NCBI GenBank assembly: GCA_934318045.1
Contig: CAKREY010000013.1
Span: 7,627 to 71,626, forward strand
Length of the DNA stretch: 64,000 bases
Reading direction: 5' to 3'
Origin: Coprococcus_C sp934318045
GTDB lineage: Bacteria; Bacillota; Clostridia; Lachnospirales; Lachnospiraceae
The notes under the pieces are model-generated. The model made no database searches, had not been told where the DNA came from, and was given only the letters and a program-made list of their open reading frames with translations. The position numbers and the translations under genes are program-made. Position 1 is the stretch's first letter. Every line of letters begins with the position of its first letter. Positions 8,388-17,663 of the stretch are shown here, one piece after another.

Positions 8388-8510
8388 AGTGTAACCACAT
8401 TTCCTTCCATAGTATATAAAATCTAGTTTAGTATAGCATAGCAACATGGGGTTTACAACAAAGAAAATATGAAAGTTTTTTGAAATATAAGGAAATACAT
8501 GAAAAGAATA

Positions 8511-8539
8511 TTGTTTTTTTGGGCGGAATCATGTATTAT
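8511..8539 (+). promoter_or_regulatory. Predicted sigma-A promoter of the LCP gene
   Basis: TTGTTT (8511-8516) and TATTAT (8534-8539) are 17 nt apart, about 50 nt ahead of the ATG at 8590. Confidence 0.55.
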
Positions 8540-8589
8540 AGGTAAATAGTTTGTTTATTCAACAAAATAGAATACGGAAGGACAAAGTG

Positions 8590-9693
8590 ATGAGTAAGAA
8601 AAAGGCGGGATTAAGTGCAAATGCCAAATGGGGAATTGCATTTTTGGTTGAAATTGTTGTAATGGTAATTATGGTTGTTGGTTATGTATTCTTTTATGCA
8701 AACCGTAAGCTGGATCATATCAATCGTCCGGAGAACTGGGACGACAGCAAAGAAAATCTGGATATCAATGAGGATGCAAACGAGGCACAGAAAGGATATC
8801 GGACGATTGCGTTGTTTGGTATCGATTCACGAAGCACAAATTCTATGGCAGAAGGAAACCGAAGTGATTCCATTATAATTGCAAGTATCAATAACGATAC
8901 AAAGGAAGTAAAACTGGCATCCGTTTATCGAGACTCTCTGCTTCAGGTGGATTATGATGGCGGTATTACGACGAAGATTACACATGCGTATGCATATGGT
9001 GGACCGGAGATGGCGGTGCGTGCATTGAATGCAAATCTTGACCTGGAAATCACGGATTTTGTAACGGTTAATTTCGCTGCATTGTCTCAGGCAATTGACG
9101 ATCTCGGCGGTATAACTATTGACGTACGGGATGCAGAGCTAGAGATGTTGAATGCATGTATTACGGAGCAGATCAGTATTACAGGAGAATACTCCGATGG
9201 TGTATTCTCAGCAGGAACACAGCTTCTGAATGGTACACAGGCAACCGGTTGGGCACGTATCCGAAGCACAGATCAGGGAGATATCACACGTACCGAGCGT
9301 CAGAGAACGGTTATTGCAAAGATGATCCAGAAGGCGAAGAGCTCTGATCTATCTACAATCAATGATATTATTGACGATGTATTCCCAAACATCTACACCA
9401 GTTTGACGAAGAAGGAATTGATGAGCATGGCATCGGACATGTTTGATTATAACCTGGGCGACACGATTGGATTCCCGATGGCATATATGCCGGTGGATTC
9501 CGAATCAAAGGGATCGATTCTTGTACCGGCAGATCTGACGAGCAATGTATCTGCTTTGCATGAGTTCTTGTTTGGAACACAGGATTATACGCCGACTTCA
9601 AACGTACAGGATATCAGTGCATCAGTGCAGAATGAGACAGGTGTAGGAGCGCAGGAGATCGATTTGAATATCTTCAATCCGCCGACAGAATAA
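8590..9693 (+). CDS. LytR-CpsA-Psr (LCP) family cell-wall glycopolymer ligase
   Basis: LCP enzymes sit in the membrane with the active domain outside and transfer lipid-linked teichoic acid or capsule polymers to peptidoglycan. The 367-residue protein has a Lys-rich cytoplasmic start, one membrane helix at about residues 17-37 (GIAFLVEIVVMVIMVVGYVF) and an extracellular LCP domain. In that domain ALFGIDSR, RSDSIIIASIN, LASVYRDSLLQV and the late RIRSTDQGDITRTERQR motif with its conserved Arg residues are visible. The ATG at 8590 with GGAAGGA upstream is preferred over an earlier TTG in frame. A strong terminator follows, so it is probably monocistronic. Confidence 0.93.
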   Translation: MSKKKAGLSANAKWGIAFLVEIVVMVIMVVGYVFFYANRKLDHINRPENWDDSKENLDINEDANEAQKGYRTIALFGIDSRSTNSMAEGNRSDSIIIASINNDTKEVKLASVYRDSLLQVDYDGGITTKITHAYAYGGPEMAVRALNANLDLEITDFVTVNFAALSQAIDDLGGITIDVRDAELEMLNACITEQISITGEYSDGVFSAGTQLLNGTQATGWARIRSTDQGDITRTERQRTVIAKMIQKAKSSDLSTINDIIDDVFPNIYTSLTKKELMSMASDMFDYNLGDTIGFPMAYMPVDSESKGSILVPADLTSNVSALHEFLFGTQDYTPTSNVQDISASVQNETGVGAQEIDLNIFNPPTE

Positions 9694-9730
9694 AGAAATT
9701 GTAATTGAAACATATTTTATTTATTATAGA

Positions 9731-9777
9731 AGAAACGCATTTTCGCAGAGCGCTGTGAAGGATGCGTTTCTTTTTTT
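9731..9777 (+). terminator. Terminator after the LCP gene
   Basis: AGAAACGCAT pairs with ATGCGTTTCT, followed by a T-run to 9777. The rest of the 9694-9998 gap holds only the gltB promoter and leader. Confidence 0.9.
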
Positions 9778-9882
9778 GTATTTAAGCGATTGCGTGAAAT
9801 GTCCGAAAAATGAAATGATAGTAAAAAAACTTCGTGAAAATAGAGATATGCTTGTTATTTTCCACAAAAATATAAAAAATGG

Positions 9883-9911
9883 TTTACATTTCGAATAAAG
9901 TGTTGTATTAT
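9883..9911 (+). promoter_or_regulatory. Predicted sigma-A promoter of gltBD
   Basis: TTTACA (9883-9888) and TATTAT (9906-9911) with a 17-nt spacer, about 88 nt ahead of the chosen gltB start. No regulator site is obvious in the A/T-rich upstream stretch. Confidence 0.65.
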
Positions 9912-9998
9912 AGGCGCATGGATTGAGAAAACAAAGTGAAAAAAGTATTTTACTTGATTTTCGTCAGCATAAGATTATTCGAGAAAGGAAAGACAAGC

Positions 9999-12900
9999 AT
10001 GACGCAGATAAGAGATGAAAGAGCGCATATCGCAGAGCAGGGCATGTATGATAGCAGCTTTGAACATGATAACTGCGGTATTGGTGCAGTAGTAAACATT
10101 AAGGGTATTAAGACACACAAGACAGTCAGCGATGCACTTCGGATTGTGGAGAATCTGGAACATCGTGCCGGTAAGGATGCAGAAGGAAAGACCGGTGATG
10201 GTGTTGGTATATTACTTCAGATCTCACATAAGTTTTTCAAGAAAGCAGCGAACGAGCTTGGCGTGGAGCTCGGAGAGGAACGTGATTATGGTATCGGTAT
10301 GTTCTTCTTCCCACAGAATGAGCTTCAGCGGAAGCAGGCAATGAAGATGTTCGAGATCATCGTGGAGAAGGAAGGTCTGGAATTCTTGTGCTGGAGAAAG
10401 GTTCCGACGAATCCGGGTATCCTCGGACATAAGGCTGTCGCAGTTATGCCATATATAATGCAGGCATTTGTAAAACGTCCAAAGAATGTGGAACGAGGAC
10501 TTGATTTTGACCGGAAGCTGTTCGTTGTAAGACGTGTATTTGAGCAATCAAATGAGGATACGTATGTGCCATCTCTTTCAAGTCGTACAATCGTATATAA
10601 AGGAATGTTCCTGGTAGGTGAGCTTCGGTTATTCTATCAGGATCTGCAGGATGAGGATTATGAGTCAGCCATCGGTCTGGTACATTCCAGATTCTCTACG
10701 AACACAACACCGAGCTGGCTGCGTGCACATCCATATCGATTCTTGGTTCACAATGGTGAGATTAACACGATCCGTGGTAACGAAGACCGTATGATTGCCC
10801 GTGAAGAGACAATGGATTCCGAGTATTTCAAAGGTGAGTTTCACAAGATTACGCCGGTGCTTGATCCGGATGGTTCGGATTCCGCAAGATTGGATAATGC
10901 ACTGGAGTTCTTCGTTATGAATGGAATGCCGCTTCCGCTGGCAGTTATGATCCTGATTCCGGAGCCTTGGGATTCCAATAAATATATGCCGAAGGCAAAG
11001 CGTGATTTCTATCAGTATTATGCAACGATGATGGAGCCATGGGATGGCCCGGCCTCTATGCTTTTTACTGATGGTGACTATATGGGCGCGGTGCTTGACC
11101 GTAACGGACTTCGTCCTTCCCGTTATTATATTACCGATGATGATTATCTGATTCTTTCCTCAGAGGTCGGTGTCTTGGATATTGCACCGGAGCATGTTGT
11201 GATGAAGGATCGTCTGCGTCCGGGTAAGATGCTTCTTGTCGATACGAAGGCAGGAAAGCTGATCTCTGATGACGAGCTGAAAAACCAGTATGCCAATGCA
11301 CAGCCATATGGTGAATGGCTCGACAGCAACCTGACATATCTGACCGATATTCCGATTCCGAATGAGCGTGTGCCGGAGCTTTCCGACGAGGAGCGAAGCC
11401 GTCTGCAGAAAGCATTTGGTTATACCTATGAGGAGTTTAAGACTGCGATTCTTCCGATGGCACAAAATGGAGCCGAGGCAATTGCCGCAATGGGGGATGA
11501 CACACCACTTGCTGTGCTCTCCCATCAGAAATTGCCATTGTTTAATTATTTCCATCAGCTGTTTGCGCAGGTAACAAACCCGCCAATCGATGCGATTCGT
11601 GAGGAGATTGTTACCTCAACGACTGTGTACCTTGGACGTGATGGTAATATTCTCGAAGAAAAGCCGGAGAACTGCCGGGTGCTTCGTATCAACAATCCGA
11701 TTCTGACGAATACAGATATGTTGAAGATCAAGAACCTGAACACAGAGAACTTGAAGGCCGCCGTTGTGCCAATTACGTATTATAAGAATACATCCCTGGA
11801 GAAGGCAATCGACCGAATCTTTGTTGAGGCAGATAAATTCTTCCGGGATGGTGCAAATATCCTGATCTTATCGGATCGTGGCGTCGATGAGAACCACGTA
11901 GCGATTCCGTCTCTGCTTGCGGTATCTGCAATGCAGCAGCATCTGGTCCGGACGAAGAAGCGTACTTCTGTTGCATTGGTGATCGAGAGTGCAGAGCCAC
12001 GTGAGGTACATCATTTTGCAACCTTGCTTGGCTATGGTGCTTGTGCAATCAACCCATATCTGGCAATTGATACGATCAAGGACATGGTTGATACGCATTT
12101 CCTGAACAAGGATTTTTATGCAGCAGTCAATGATTACAACAGCGCAATTTTGCATGGTATCGTAAAGATTGCATCGAAGATGGGTATTTCTACGGTGCAG
12201 TCCTACCAGGGTTCACAGATTTTCGAGGCAGTCGGACTGTCCGAGGAATTTGTGAAGAAATATTTCACGAATACAGTAAGCCGTGTCGGTGGTATCGGAA
12301 TCAAAGATATCCAGCGTCATGTAGAGGAGCTGCATAATTCTGCATTTGATCCGCTTGGATTGTATACAAACTTAAGTCTGGAGAGCATCGGAAGTCATAA
12401 GATGCGGAGCGGAAAAGAGGAGCATCTGTACAATCCGAATACGATTCATCTTCTGCAGCAGGCAACCTGGACGGACAACTATGATCTGTTCAAGCAGTAT
12501 TCTGCAGCGATTGACGATGAAGAAAAAGCATTCCATCTGCGTGGACTGATGGAGTTTAATTATCCGGAAAATGGTGGAATCCCGATCGATCAGGTAGAGC
12601 CGGTTGATTCCATTGTAAAGAGATTTAAGACCGGCGCGATGTCTTATGGTTCCATCTCACAGGAAGCACATGAGTGTATGGCGATTGCTATGAACCGTCT
12701 CGGCGGTAAGTCAAACTCCGGTGAGGGTGGCGAGAGCTTAGAGCGTATGCGTGGAAGCAAGGATGGCGTGAACCGTTGTTCAGCCATCAAGCAGGTTGCT
12801 TCCGGACGCTTCGGAGTTACTTCCGAATATCTGACAAGTGCGAAAGAGATTCAGATCAAGATGGCACAGGGCGCAAAGCCGGGTGAAGGTGGACATCTTC

Positions 12901-14555
12901 CGGGCGGAAAGGTATATCCTTGGATCGCCAAGACCAGACATTCAACACCTGGTGTAGGTCTGATCTCGCCACCGCCACATCACGATATCTATTCGATCGA
13001 GGATCTGGCACAGTTGATCTATGATTGCAAAAATGCAAATACAGATGCACGTATCTCGGTAAAGCTTGTATCGGAAGCTGGTGTCGGCACGATCGCAGCC
13101 GGTGTTGCAAAAGCAGGCGCACAGGTTATCCTGATTTCCGGTTATGATGGTGGTACGGGCGCTGCTCCGGCAAACTCCATCCATCATGCAGGACTTCCTT
13201 GGGAACTTGGTCTGGCTGAGACACACCAGACGCTGATTATGAACGACCTTCGTAACAAGGTAATTCTGGAGACCGATGGTAAGCTGATGACCGGTCGTGA
13301 TATTGCAATCGCGGCAATCCTTGGCGCAGAGGAGTTCGGATTTGCAACAGCACCACTTGTAACAATGGGCTGCGTCATGATGCGTGTATGTAATCTGGAT
13401 ACCTGTCCGGTCGGCGTGGCTACACAGAACCCGGAGCTTCGCAAGCGGTTCAAGGGTAAGCCGGAATATGTCATGAATTTCATGCGGTTTGCAGCACAGG
13501 AGCTTCGTGAATATATGGCAAAGCTTGGCGTGCGTACGGTGGATGAGCTGGTAGGAAGAACAGACCTGATCAAGGCCGGCAAGATGGCTGAGGAATATAA
13601 TGTTGATCTGTCCCGTATCATAGACAATCCGTTTGCGAATGATGCACAGAGCAAGATCAGTTATGCAAATAAGAATCCATATAACTTCGAGCTTGAGAAG
13701 ACGGTCGATGAGACGGTTCTTATGAAGAAGCTTGGGCCGGCACTCGAGAAGAAGCAGAAGAAGACCATCGAGATTGATGTATCGAATATCAATCGTTCAC
13801 TCGGTACGATCTTCGGTTCTGAGATTACGAAGAAATATGGAACAACTCTGGATGAGGATACATTTGTTGTCAAATGCCACGGCAGCGGTGGACAGAGCTT
13901 CGGTGCATTTATCCCGAAGGGACTCACGCTGGAACTGGTTGGCGACAGCAACGATTATATCGGTAAGGGACTTTCCGGTGGTAAGATCATCGTCTACCCA
14001 CAGGATGGCATCCGCTATGATGCATCCGAGAATATCATCGTCGGAAATGTTGCGCTCTATGGAGCAACTTCCGGTAAGGCATTCATCAACGGTGTTGCCG
14101 GTGAGCGTTTTGCTGTTCGTAACTCCGGTGCAACGGCAGTTGTCGAGGGCGTCGGCGAGCATGGCTGCGAGTACATGACAGGTGGTCGCGTCGTGATCCT
14201 TGGACCAACCGGTAAGAACTTTGCGGCTGGTATGAGCGGCGGTATCGCATATGTACTTGATATGGACAGTGACCTCTATATGAAGCTCAACAAGCAGATG
14301 GTCGAGGTTGAGTCTGTCGTTGATAAATACGATGTTATGGAATTGAAGGACATGATCGTGGAGCATGTTCAGTGTACGAATTCCAAGCGCGGTAAGGAAG
14401 TGCTCGAGCATTTCGAGGAGTATCTGCCGAAATTTAAGAAGATTATCCCACATGATTACAAGAAGATGATGTCGACGATCGGTCAGATGGAAGTCAAGGG
14501 ACTTTCCAGCGAGCAGGCGTTGATCGAAGCATTCTATGCAATCAAGAATCATTAA
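9999..14555 (+). CDS. gltB: Glutamate synthase (NADPH) large subunit
   Basis: GOGAT transfers the glutamine amide to 2-oxoglutarate, giving two glutamates; with glutamine synthetase it is the main route of ammonia assimilation. The 1518-residue protein shows an N-terminal class II glutamine amidotransferase whose Cys nucleophile follows a short propeptide (FEHDNCGIGAVV). The central and FMN-binding synthase domain comes next (GAMSYGSISQEAHECMAIAMNRLGG, GEGGHLPGGKV). The 3Fe-4S cluster motif CVMMRVCNLDTCPVG follows near residue 1125, and a C-terminal GXGXG beta-helix closes the protein. The ATG at 9999 has AAAGGA upstream; an upstream in-frame ATG and the internal MYDSSFEH start at 10045 are alternatives. 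gltD follows 18 nt later. Confidence 0.97.
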   Translation: MTQIRDERAHIAEQGMYDSSFEHDNCGIGAVVNIKGIKTHKTVSDALRIVENLEHRAGKDAEGKTGDGVGILLQISHKFFKKAANELGVELGEERDYGIGMFFFPQNELQRKQAMKMFEIIVEKEGLEFLCWRKVPTNPGILGHKAVAVMPYIMQAFVKRPKNVERGLDFDRKLFVVRRVFEQSNEDTYVPSLSSRTIVYKGMFLVGELRLFYQDLQDEDYESAIGLVHSRFSTNTTPSWLRAHPYRFLVHNGEINTIRGNEDRMIAREETMDSEYFKGEFHKITPVLDPDGSDSARLDNALEFFVMNGMPLPLAVMILIPEPWDSNKYMPKAKRDFYQYYATMMEPWDGPASMLFTDGDYMGAVLDRNGLRPSRYYITDDDYLILSSEVGVLDIAPEHVVMKDRLRPGKMLLVDTKAGKLISDDELKNQYANAQPYGEWLDSNLTYLTDIPIPNERVPELSDEERSRLQKAFGYTYEEFKTAILPMAQNGAEAIAAMGDDTPLAVLSHQKLPLFNYFHQLFAQVTNPPIDAIREEIVTSTTVYLGRDGNILEEKPENCRVLRINNPILTNTDMLKIKNLNTENLKAAVVPITYYKNTSLEKAIDRIFVEADKFFRDGANILILSDRGVDENHVAIPSLLAVSAMQQHLVRTKKRTSVALVIESAEPREVHHFATLLGYGACAINPYLAIDTIKDMVDTHFLNKDFYAAVNDYNSAILHGIVKIASKMGISTVQSYQGSQIFEAVGLSEEFVKKYFTNTVSRVGGIGIKDIQRHVEELHNSAFDPLGLYTNLSLESIGSHKMRSGKEEHLYNPNTIHLLQQATWTDNYDLFKQYSAAIDDEEKAFHLRGLMEFNYPENGGIPIDQVEPVDSIVKRFKTGAMSYGSISQEAHECMAIAMNRLGGKSNSGEGGESLERMRGSKDGVNRCSAIKQVASGRFGVTSEYLTSAKEIQIKMAQGAKPGEGGHLPGGKVYPWIAKTRHSTPGVGLISPPPHHDIYSIEDLAQLIYDCKNANTDARISVKLVSEAGVGTIAAGVAKAGAQVILISGYDGGTGAAPANSIHHAGLPWELGLAETHQTLIMNDLRNKVILETDGKLMTGRDIAIAAILGAEEFGFATAPLVTMGCVMMRVCNLDTCPVGVATQNPELRKRFKGKPEYVMNFMRFAAQELREYMAKLGVRTVDELVGRTDLIKAGKMAEEYNVDLSRIIDNPFANDAQSKISYANKNPYNFELEKTVDETVLMKKLGPALEKKQKKTIEIDVSNINRSLGTIFGSEITKKYGTTLDEDTFVVKCHGSGGQSFGAFIPKGLTLELVGDSNDYIGKGLSGGKIIVYPQDGIRYDASENIIVGNVALYGATSGKAFINGVAGERFAVRNSGATAVVEGVGEHGCEYMTGGRVVILGPTGKNFAAGMSGGIAYVLDMDSDLYMKLNKQMVEVESVVDKYDVMELKDMIVEHVQCTNSKRGKEVLEHFEEYLPKFKKIIPHDYKKMMSTIGQMEVKGLSSEQALIEAFYAIKNH

Positions 14556-14573
14556 GAGAGGAGCGTATGACTT

Positions 14574-16136
14574 ATGGGAAAAAGTACAGGATTTATGGAG
14601 TATGAAAGACAGACCAGCAAGGAAGTACCGCCTCTTGAGCGTATAAAGAATTTCAACGAGTTCCACGAGCCGCTTTCAATGGAAGAACAGCGCAAACAGG
14701 CGGCACGTTGTATGGACTGTGGTGTGCCGTTTTGCCAGTATGGCAAGATGATTGCGGGTATGGCATCCGGCTGTCCACTGAATAACCTCGTACCGGAGTG
14801 GAATGATAACGTGTATACAGGAAATATGGAGATGGCGTATAAGCGCCTCTCCAAGACGAATAACTTCCCGGAATTTACAAGCCGTGTCTGCCCGGCACTC
14901 TGCGAGGCAGCATGTACCTGTAATATCAACGGAGAACCGGTCTGCACGAAGGAGAATGAGAGAAGCATCATTGAAAATGCTTACGAGAAGGGTTATGTGA
15001 ACTGTGAGCCGCCGAAGGTACGAAGCGGGAAACGTGTTGCCATTGTTGGTTCCGGCCCATCCGGACTTGCAGCCGCTGATCAGTTGAACCGCAGAGGGCA
15101 TCAGGTAACGGTATTCGAGCGTAGTGACCGTCTCGGTGGACTTTTGATGTATGGTATCCCGAACATGAAGCTGGAAAAGCAGATTATCGACCGCAAGATT
15201 GAGTGTCTGAAGAAGACTGGCATCGAGTTCGTGACCGGAACAGAAATCGCAAATGGAAAGAATAACCAGAATCCGGCAGTTGCCAAGGGCGATGAGATGG
15301 CAGCGTATCTGACGGATGCCAAGGTGAAGAACGTAAAGGCAGAGAAGCTGTTAGAGGAATACGATGCCGTTGTCCTTGCGTGTGGTGCATCGAATCCCCG
15401 TGATATCAAGGTAACCGGGCGAGATGCGAAGGGCATTTATTTCGCGGTTGACTTCTTAAAGACGACAACGAGAAGTCTGCTCAATTCGAAGTTTGCAGAT
15501 GGGAAATATGTCAGTGCCAAGGGCAAGAAGGTACTTGTCATCGGTGGTGGTGACACCGGAAATGACTGTGTCGGTACATCCATCCGTCAGGGTGCGGTTG
15601 CCGTGACACAGCTTGAGATGATGCCGAAGCTTCCGGAGACACGTGCGGCAAATAATCCATGGCCGGAGTGGCCGAGAGTCCTGAAGACCGATTACGGTCA
15701 GCAGGAGGCAATCGCAAAGTTCGGACACGATCCACGTATCTACGAGACAACAGTAAAAGAGATCGTGAAGAACAAGGATGGTCAGGTCTGTGCAGCAAAA
15801 TGTGTGAAGCTTGCATGGGAGAAAGATCCGGAGACCGGACGTATGAACATGAAGGAAATTCCGGACAGCGAGTACACGATCGAGTGTGATCTGATTCTGA
15901 TTGCAGCCGGTTTCCTCGGCACTCAGAAGTATGTGGCTGATGCGTTCGGTGTGAAGCTGAATGCGCGTACGAATGTGGAGACCGCTCCGGGTGCGCACAA
16001 GACAAACGTAGACAAAGTGTACACGTGCGGCGATATGCACCGTGGACAGTCGCTGGTTGTATGGGCGATTCGCGAAGGACGTGACGCAGCGAAGGAAGTT
16101 GACACATTCCTGAACGGCTACTCAAATGATTTCTAG
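14574..16136 (+). CDS. gltD: Glutamate synthase small subunit (NADPH-binding)
   Basis: GltD takes electrons from NAD(P)H through FAD and 4Fe-4S clusters to the GltB FMN. The 520 residues start with a Cys-rich cluster-binding domain (CMDCGVPFC, GCPLNNLVPEWN, CPALCEAACTC). The FAD loop VAIVGSGPSGLAAADQL near residue 150 and a second dinucleotide loop VLVIGGGDTGNDCVG near 325 follow. It is about 50 residues longer than the E. coli protein (about 470); part of this is a Lys/Ala-rich insert between the FAD and NADPH domains around residues 222-258. AGAGGAG precedes the ATG. There is no classical terminator after it; the structured element at 16174-16437 lies between it and the convergent pfp gene. 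Confidence 0.97.
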   Translation: MGKSTGFMEYERQTSKEVPPLERIKNFNEFHEPLSMEEQRKQAARCMDCGVPFCQYGKMIAGMASGCPLNNLVPEWNDNVYTGNMEMAYKRLSKTNNFPEFTSRVCPALCEAACTCNINGEPVCTKENERSIIENAYEKGYVNCEPPKVRSGKRVAIVGSGPSGLAAADQLNRRGHQVTVFERSDRLGGLLMYGIPNMKLEKQIIDRKIECLKKTGIEFVTGTEIANGKNNQNPAVAKGDEMAAYLTDAKVKNVKAEKLLEEYDAVVLACGASNPRDIKVTGRDAKGIYFAVDFLKTTTRSLLNSKFADGKYVSAKGKKVLVIGGGDTGNDCVGTSIRQGAVAVTQLEMMPKLPETRAANNPWPEWPRVLKTDYGQQEAIAKFGHDPRIYETTVKEIVKNKDGQVCAAKCVKLAWEKDPETGRMNMKEIPDSEYTIECDLILIAAGFLGTQKYVADAFGVKLNARTNVETAPGAHKTNVDKVYTCGDMHRGQSLVVWAIREGRDAAKEVDTFLNGYSNDF

Positions 16137-16173
16137 AGGCATGTTTGCATCTTTCGAAGCGACCTTATTGTAG

Positions 16174-16437
16174 ATAAAACCCGAAGGACAATGCAGAAAA
16201 AATGGAATTCGCTCAGATATGATATGTTTGCAGTTTTAGAATTACTTGGGACTCCTTCTATATAGTAGCAATGCTTGAACACGATGTTCAAGCAAGTTGC
16301 CACTGAGCCATGGATGGCGAATTGGCAACGGTTGCGCATATTGTCATTATATAGATTAGGAGTGCCTAGTAATTCTTAACTGCAATACAGTATATCTGAG
16401 CGAATTCCATTTTAATGTATTGAACTTCGGGTTTTAC
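16174..16437. repeat. Long structured element, family 1 copy a (core plus about 100-bp complementary arms)
   Basis: The gap between gltD and pfp is one long imperfect hairpin. Complementary arm pieces include 16175-16186 with 16425-16436 (TAAAACCCGAAG), a perfect 20 bp at 16201-16220 with 16392-16411, about 28 bp at 16227-16254, and TCTATATA near the top. The tip is a two-hairpin core. TGCTTGAACA/TGTTCAAGCA surrounds a CGA loop (16272-16294), and GTTGCC/GGCAAC (16296-16329) encloses the nested GCCAT/ATGGC. The core recurs almost unchanged at 49438-49499, with the changes compensated in base pairs. The right arm overlaps the pfp stop codon. It may also serve as a two-way terminator, because the outermost stem has A-run and T-run ends. 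Confidence 0.85.
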
Positions 16438-17663
16438 TTACAACCAACCTTCGTCAGATGCGAAACATCCAAGTAGTCCGCGATGCCATCCGCGTAGTCT
16501 GTTGGAACTTCCCCGGCGACGAGCGGTTTCAGATACGTAATCATTTCCTCGGTCACGTCGTGGTGGTCAGGCGTGATCCAGGAGACAGGCACTTCCTTCG
16601 CCTGATTGGCAACTTCGCTGACCGGTGTATTGGAAAGCTCGTAAGTATATGGTGCATCGGACAGACGATGCAGACTTACCATCTGCGCGCTTTCCCCGTT
16701 CTTGGCAAGGACAACTGCGTGTCTGCCGGAGAGGAACGATTCCGTTAAGTCTGTCATGCTTGCCATGTGTCCGGCACAACGCTGTAAGACATTGACCTCG
16801 ACCGACCGAACCTTGATACCGAGTTTTTCCTTCACGAGGTATTCCAGCGTCTTTCCGGCACCGCTTAACTGCGCATGTCCGAACTTGTCAGCGGCAGCAT
16901 CGGTAGCGGAGATGTAATTGCCATCCTTGTCGCGGATACCCTCAGAGACAGCGACGATAACATTCTTGTATTTCTTCACCATTTCCTTTAAGTCTGTGAT
17001 GAACTGCTCCTTGTCGAAGGCAACCTCCGGCAGATAAATCAGGTGTGGAGCCAGGCTGAATTCATTCCTCGCAAGTACAGAAGCAGCAGTCAGCCAACCG
17101 GCATCCCGCCCCATAATCTCGATGATGTTGACACTCTCCAAATCGTAGATATAGGTATCATAAGCAATCTCGCGAATCGAACTTGCGATGTACTTGGCAG
17201 CAGAGCCAAAGCCCGGTGTATGATCTGTCATGATCAGATCGTTGTCGATGGTCTTCGGTACGCCGATGATACGGATGTCATTGTCGATGGAAGCGGCGTA
17301 AGCGGACAGTTTAGCGACGGTATCCATCGAATCATTTCCACCGATATAGAAGAATGCCCCAATGTTCATCTCCTTGAAGATCGAGAAGATTTCCTCGTAC
17401 ATCGAAATGTCCTCGTTCATATCCGGCAGTTTGAACCGGCAGGAACCAAGGTACATGGCTGGCGTGCGGGCAAGCTTTTGGATGAACGCGTCATCCTTAT
17501 CGGACAAATCCAGAAAATGTTTTTTCAACACACCCTGAATTCCGTGGATCGCACCATAAATTTTATCATATATTCCGAAGTCTCTGGCAGCGGCTACAAC
17601 GCCTGCAAGAGACGCATTGATAGCGGCTGTCGGTCCGCCGGATTGTGCAACGATACAGTTCAT
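16434..17663 (-). CDS. pfp: Phosphofructokinase, PPi-dependent type
   Basis: The 409-residue protein is a phosphofructokinase. VAQSGGPTAAINASLAG opens the phosphoryl-donor site, GGNDSMDT replaces the ATP-type GGDGT loop, and PKTIDNDL carries the Lys found in pyrophosphate-using enzymes. TPGFGSAAKYIA, the substrate motif MGRDAGWL and SEGIRDKDG follow. These point to diphosphate:fructose-6-phosphate 1-phosphotransferase, a reversible glycolytic enzyme that saves ATP; donor use is inferred from motifs only. The ATG at 17661-17663 is preceded by AAGGAGA on the minus strand. It faces gltD across the structured element, whose arm reaches its stop codon. Confidence 0.93.
   Translation of the reverse strand: MNCIVAQSGGPTAAINASLAGVVAAARDFGIYDKIYGAIHGIQGVLKKHFLDLSDKDDAFIQKLARTPAMYLGSCRFKLPDMNEDISMYEEIFSIFKEMNIGAFFYIGGNDSMDTVAKLSAYAASIDNDIRIIGVPKTIDNDLIMTDHTPGFGSAAKYIASSIREIAYDTYIYDLESVNIIEIMGRDAGWLTAASVLARNEFSLAPHLIYLPEVAFDKEQFITDLKEMVKKYKNVIVAVSEGIRDKDGNYISATDAAADKFGHAQLSGAGKTLEYLVKEKLGIKVRSVEVNVLQRCAGHMASMTDLTESFLSGRHAVVLAKNGESAQMVSLHRLSDAPYTYELSNTPVSEVANQAKEVPVSWITPDHHDVTEEMITYLKPLVAGEVPTDYADGIADYLDVSHLTKVGCK

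Noticed and set aside
13797..14666. A 289-codon open frame on the minus strand
   Set aside because: Antisense to the gltB end and gltD start; no family features.
16174..16437. Ordinary insertion sequence or MITE with fixed terminal inverted repeats
   Set aside because: The two copies share only the central core. Their terminal repeats differ completely, and no target duplication or transposase is visible.
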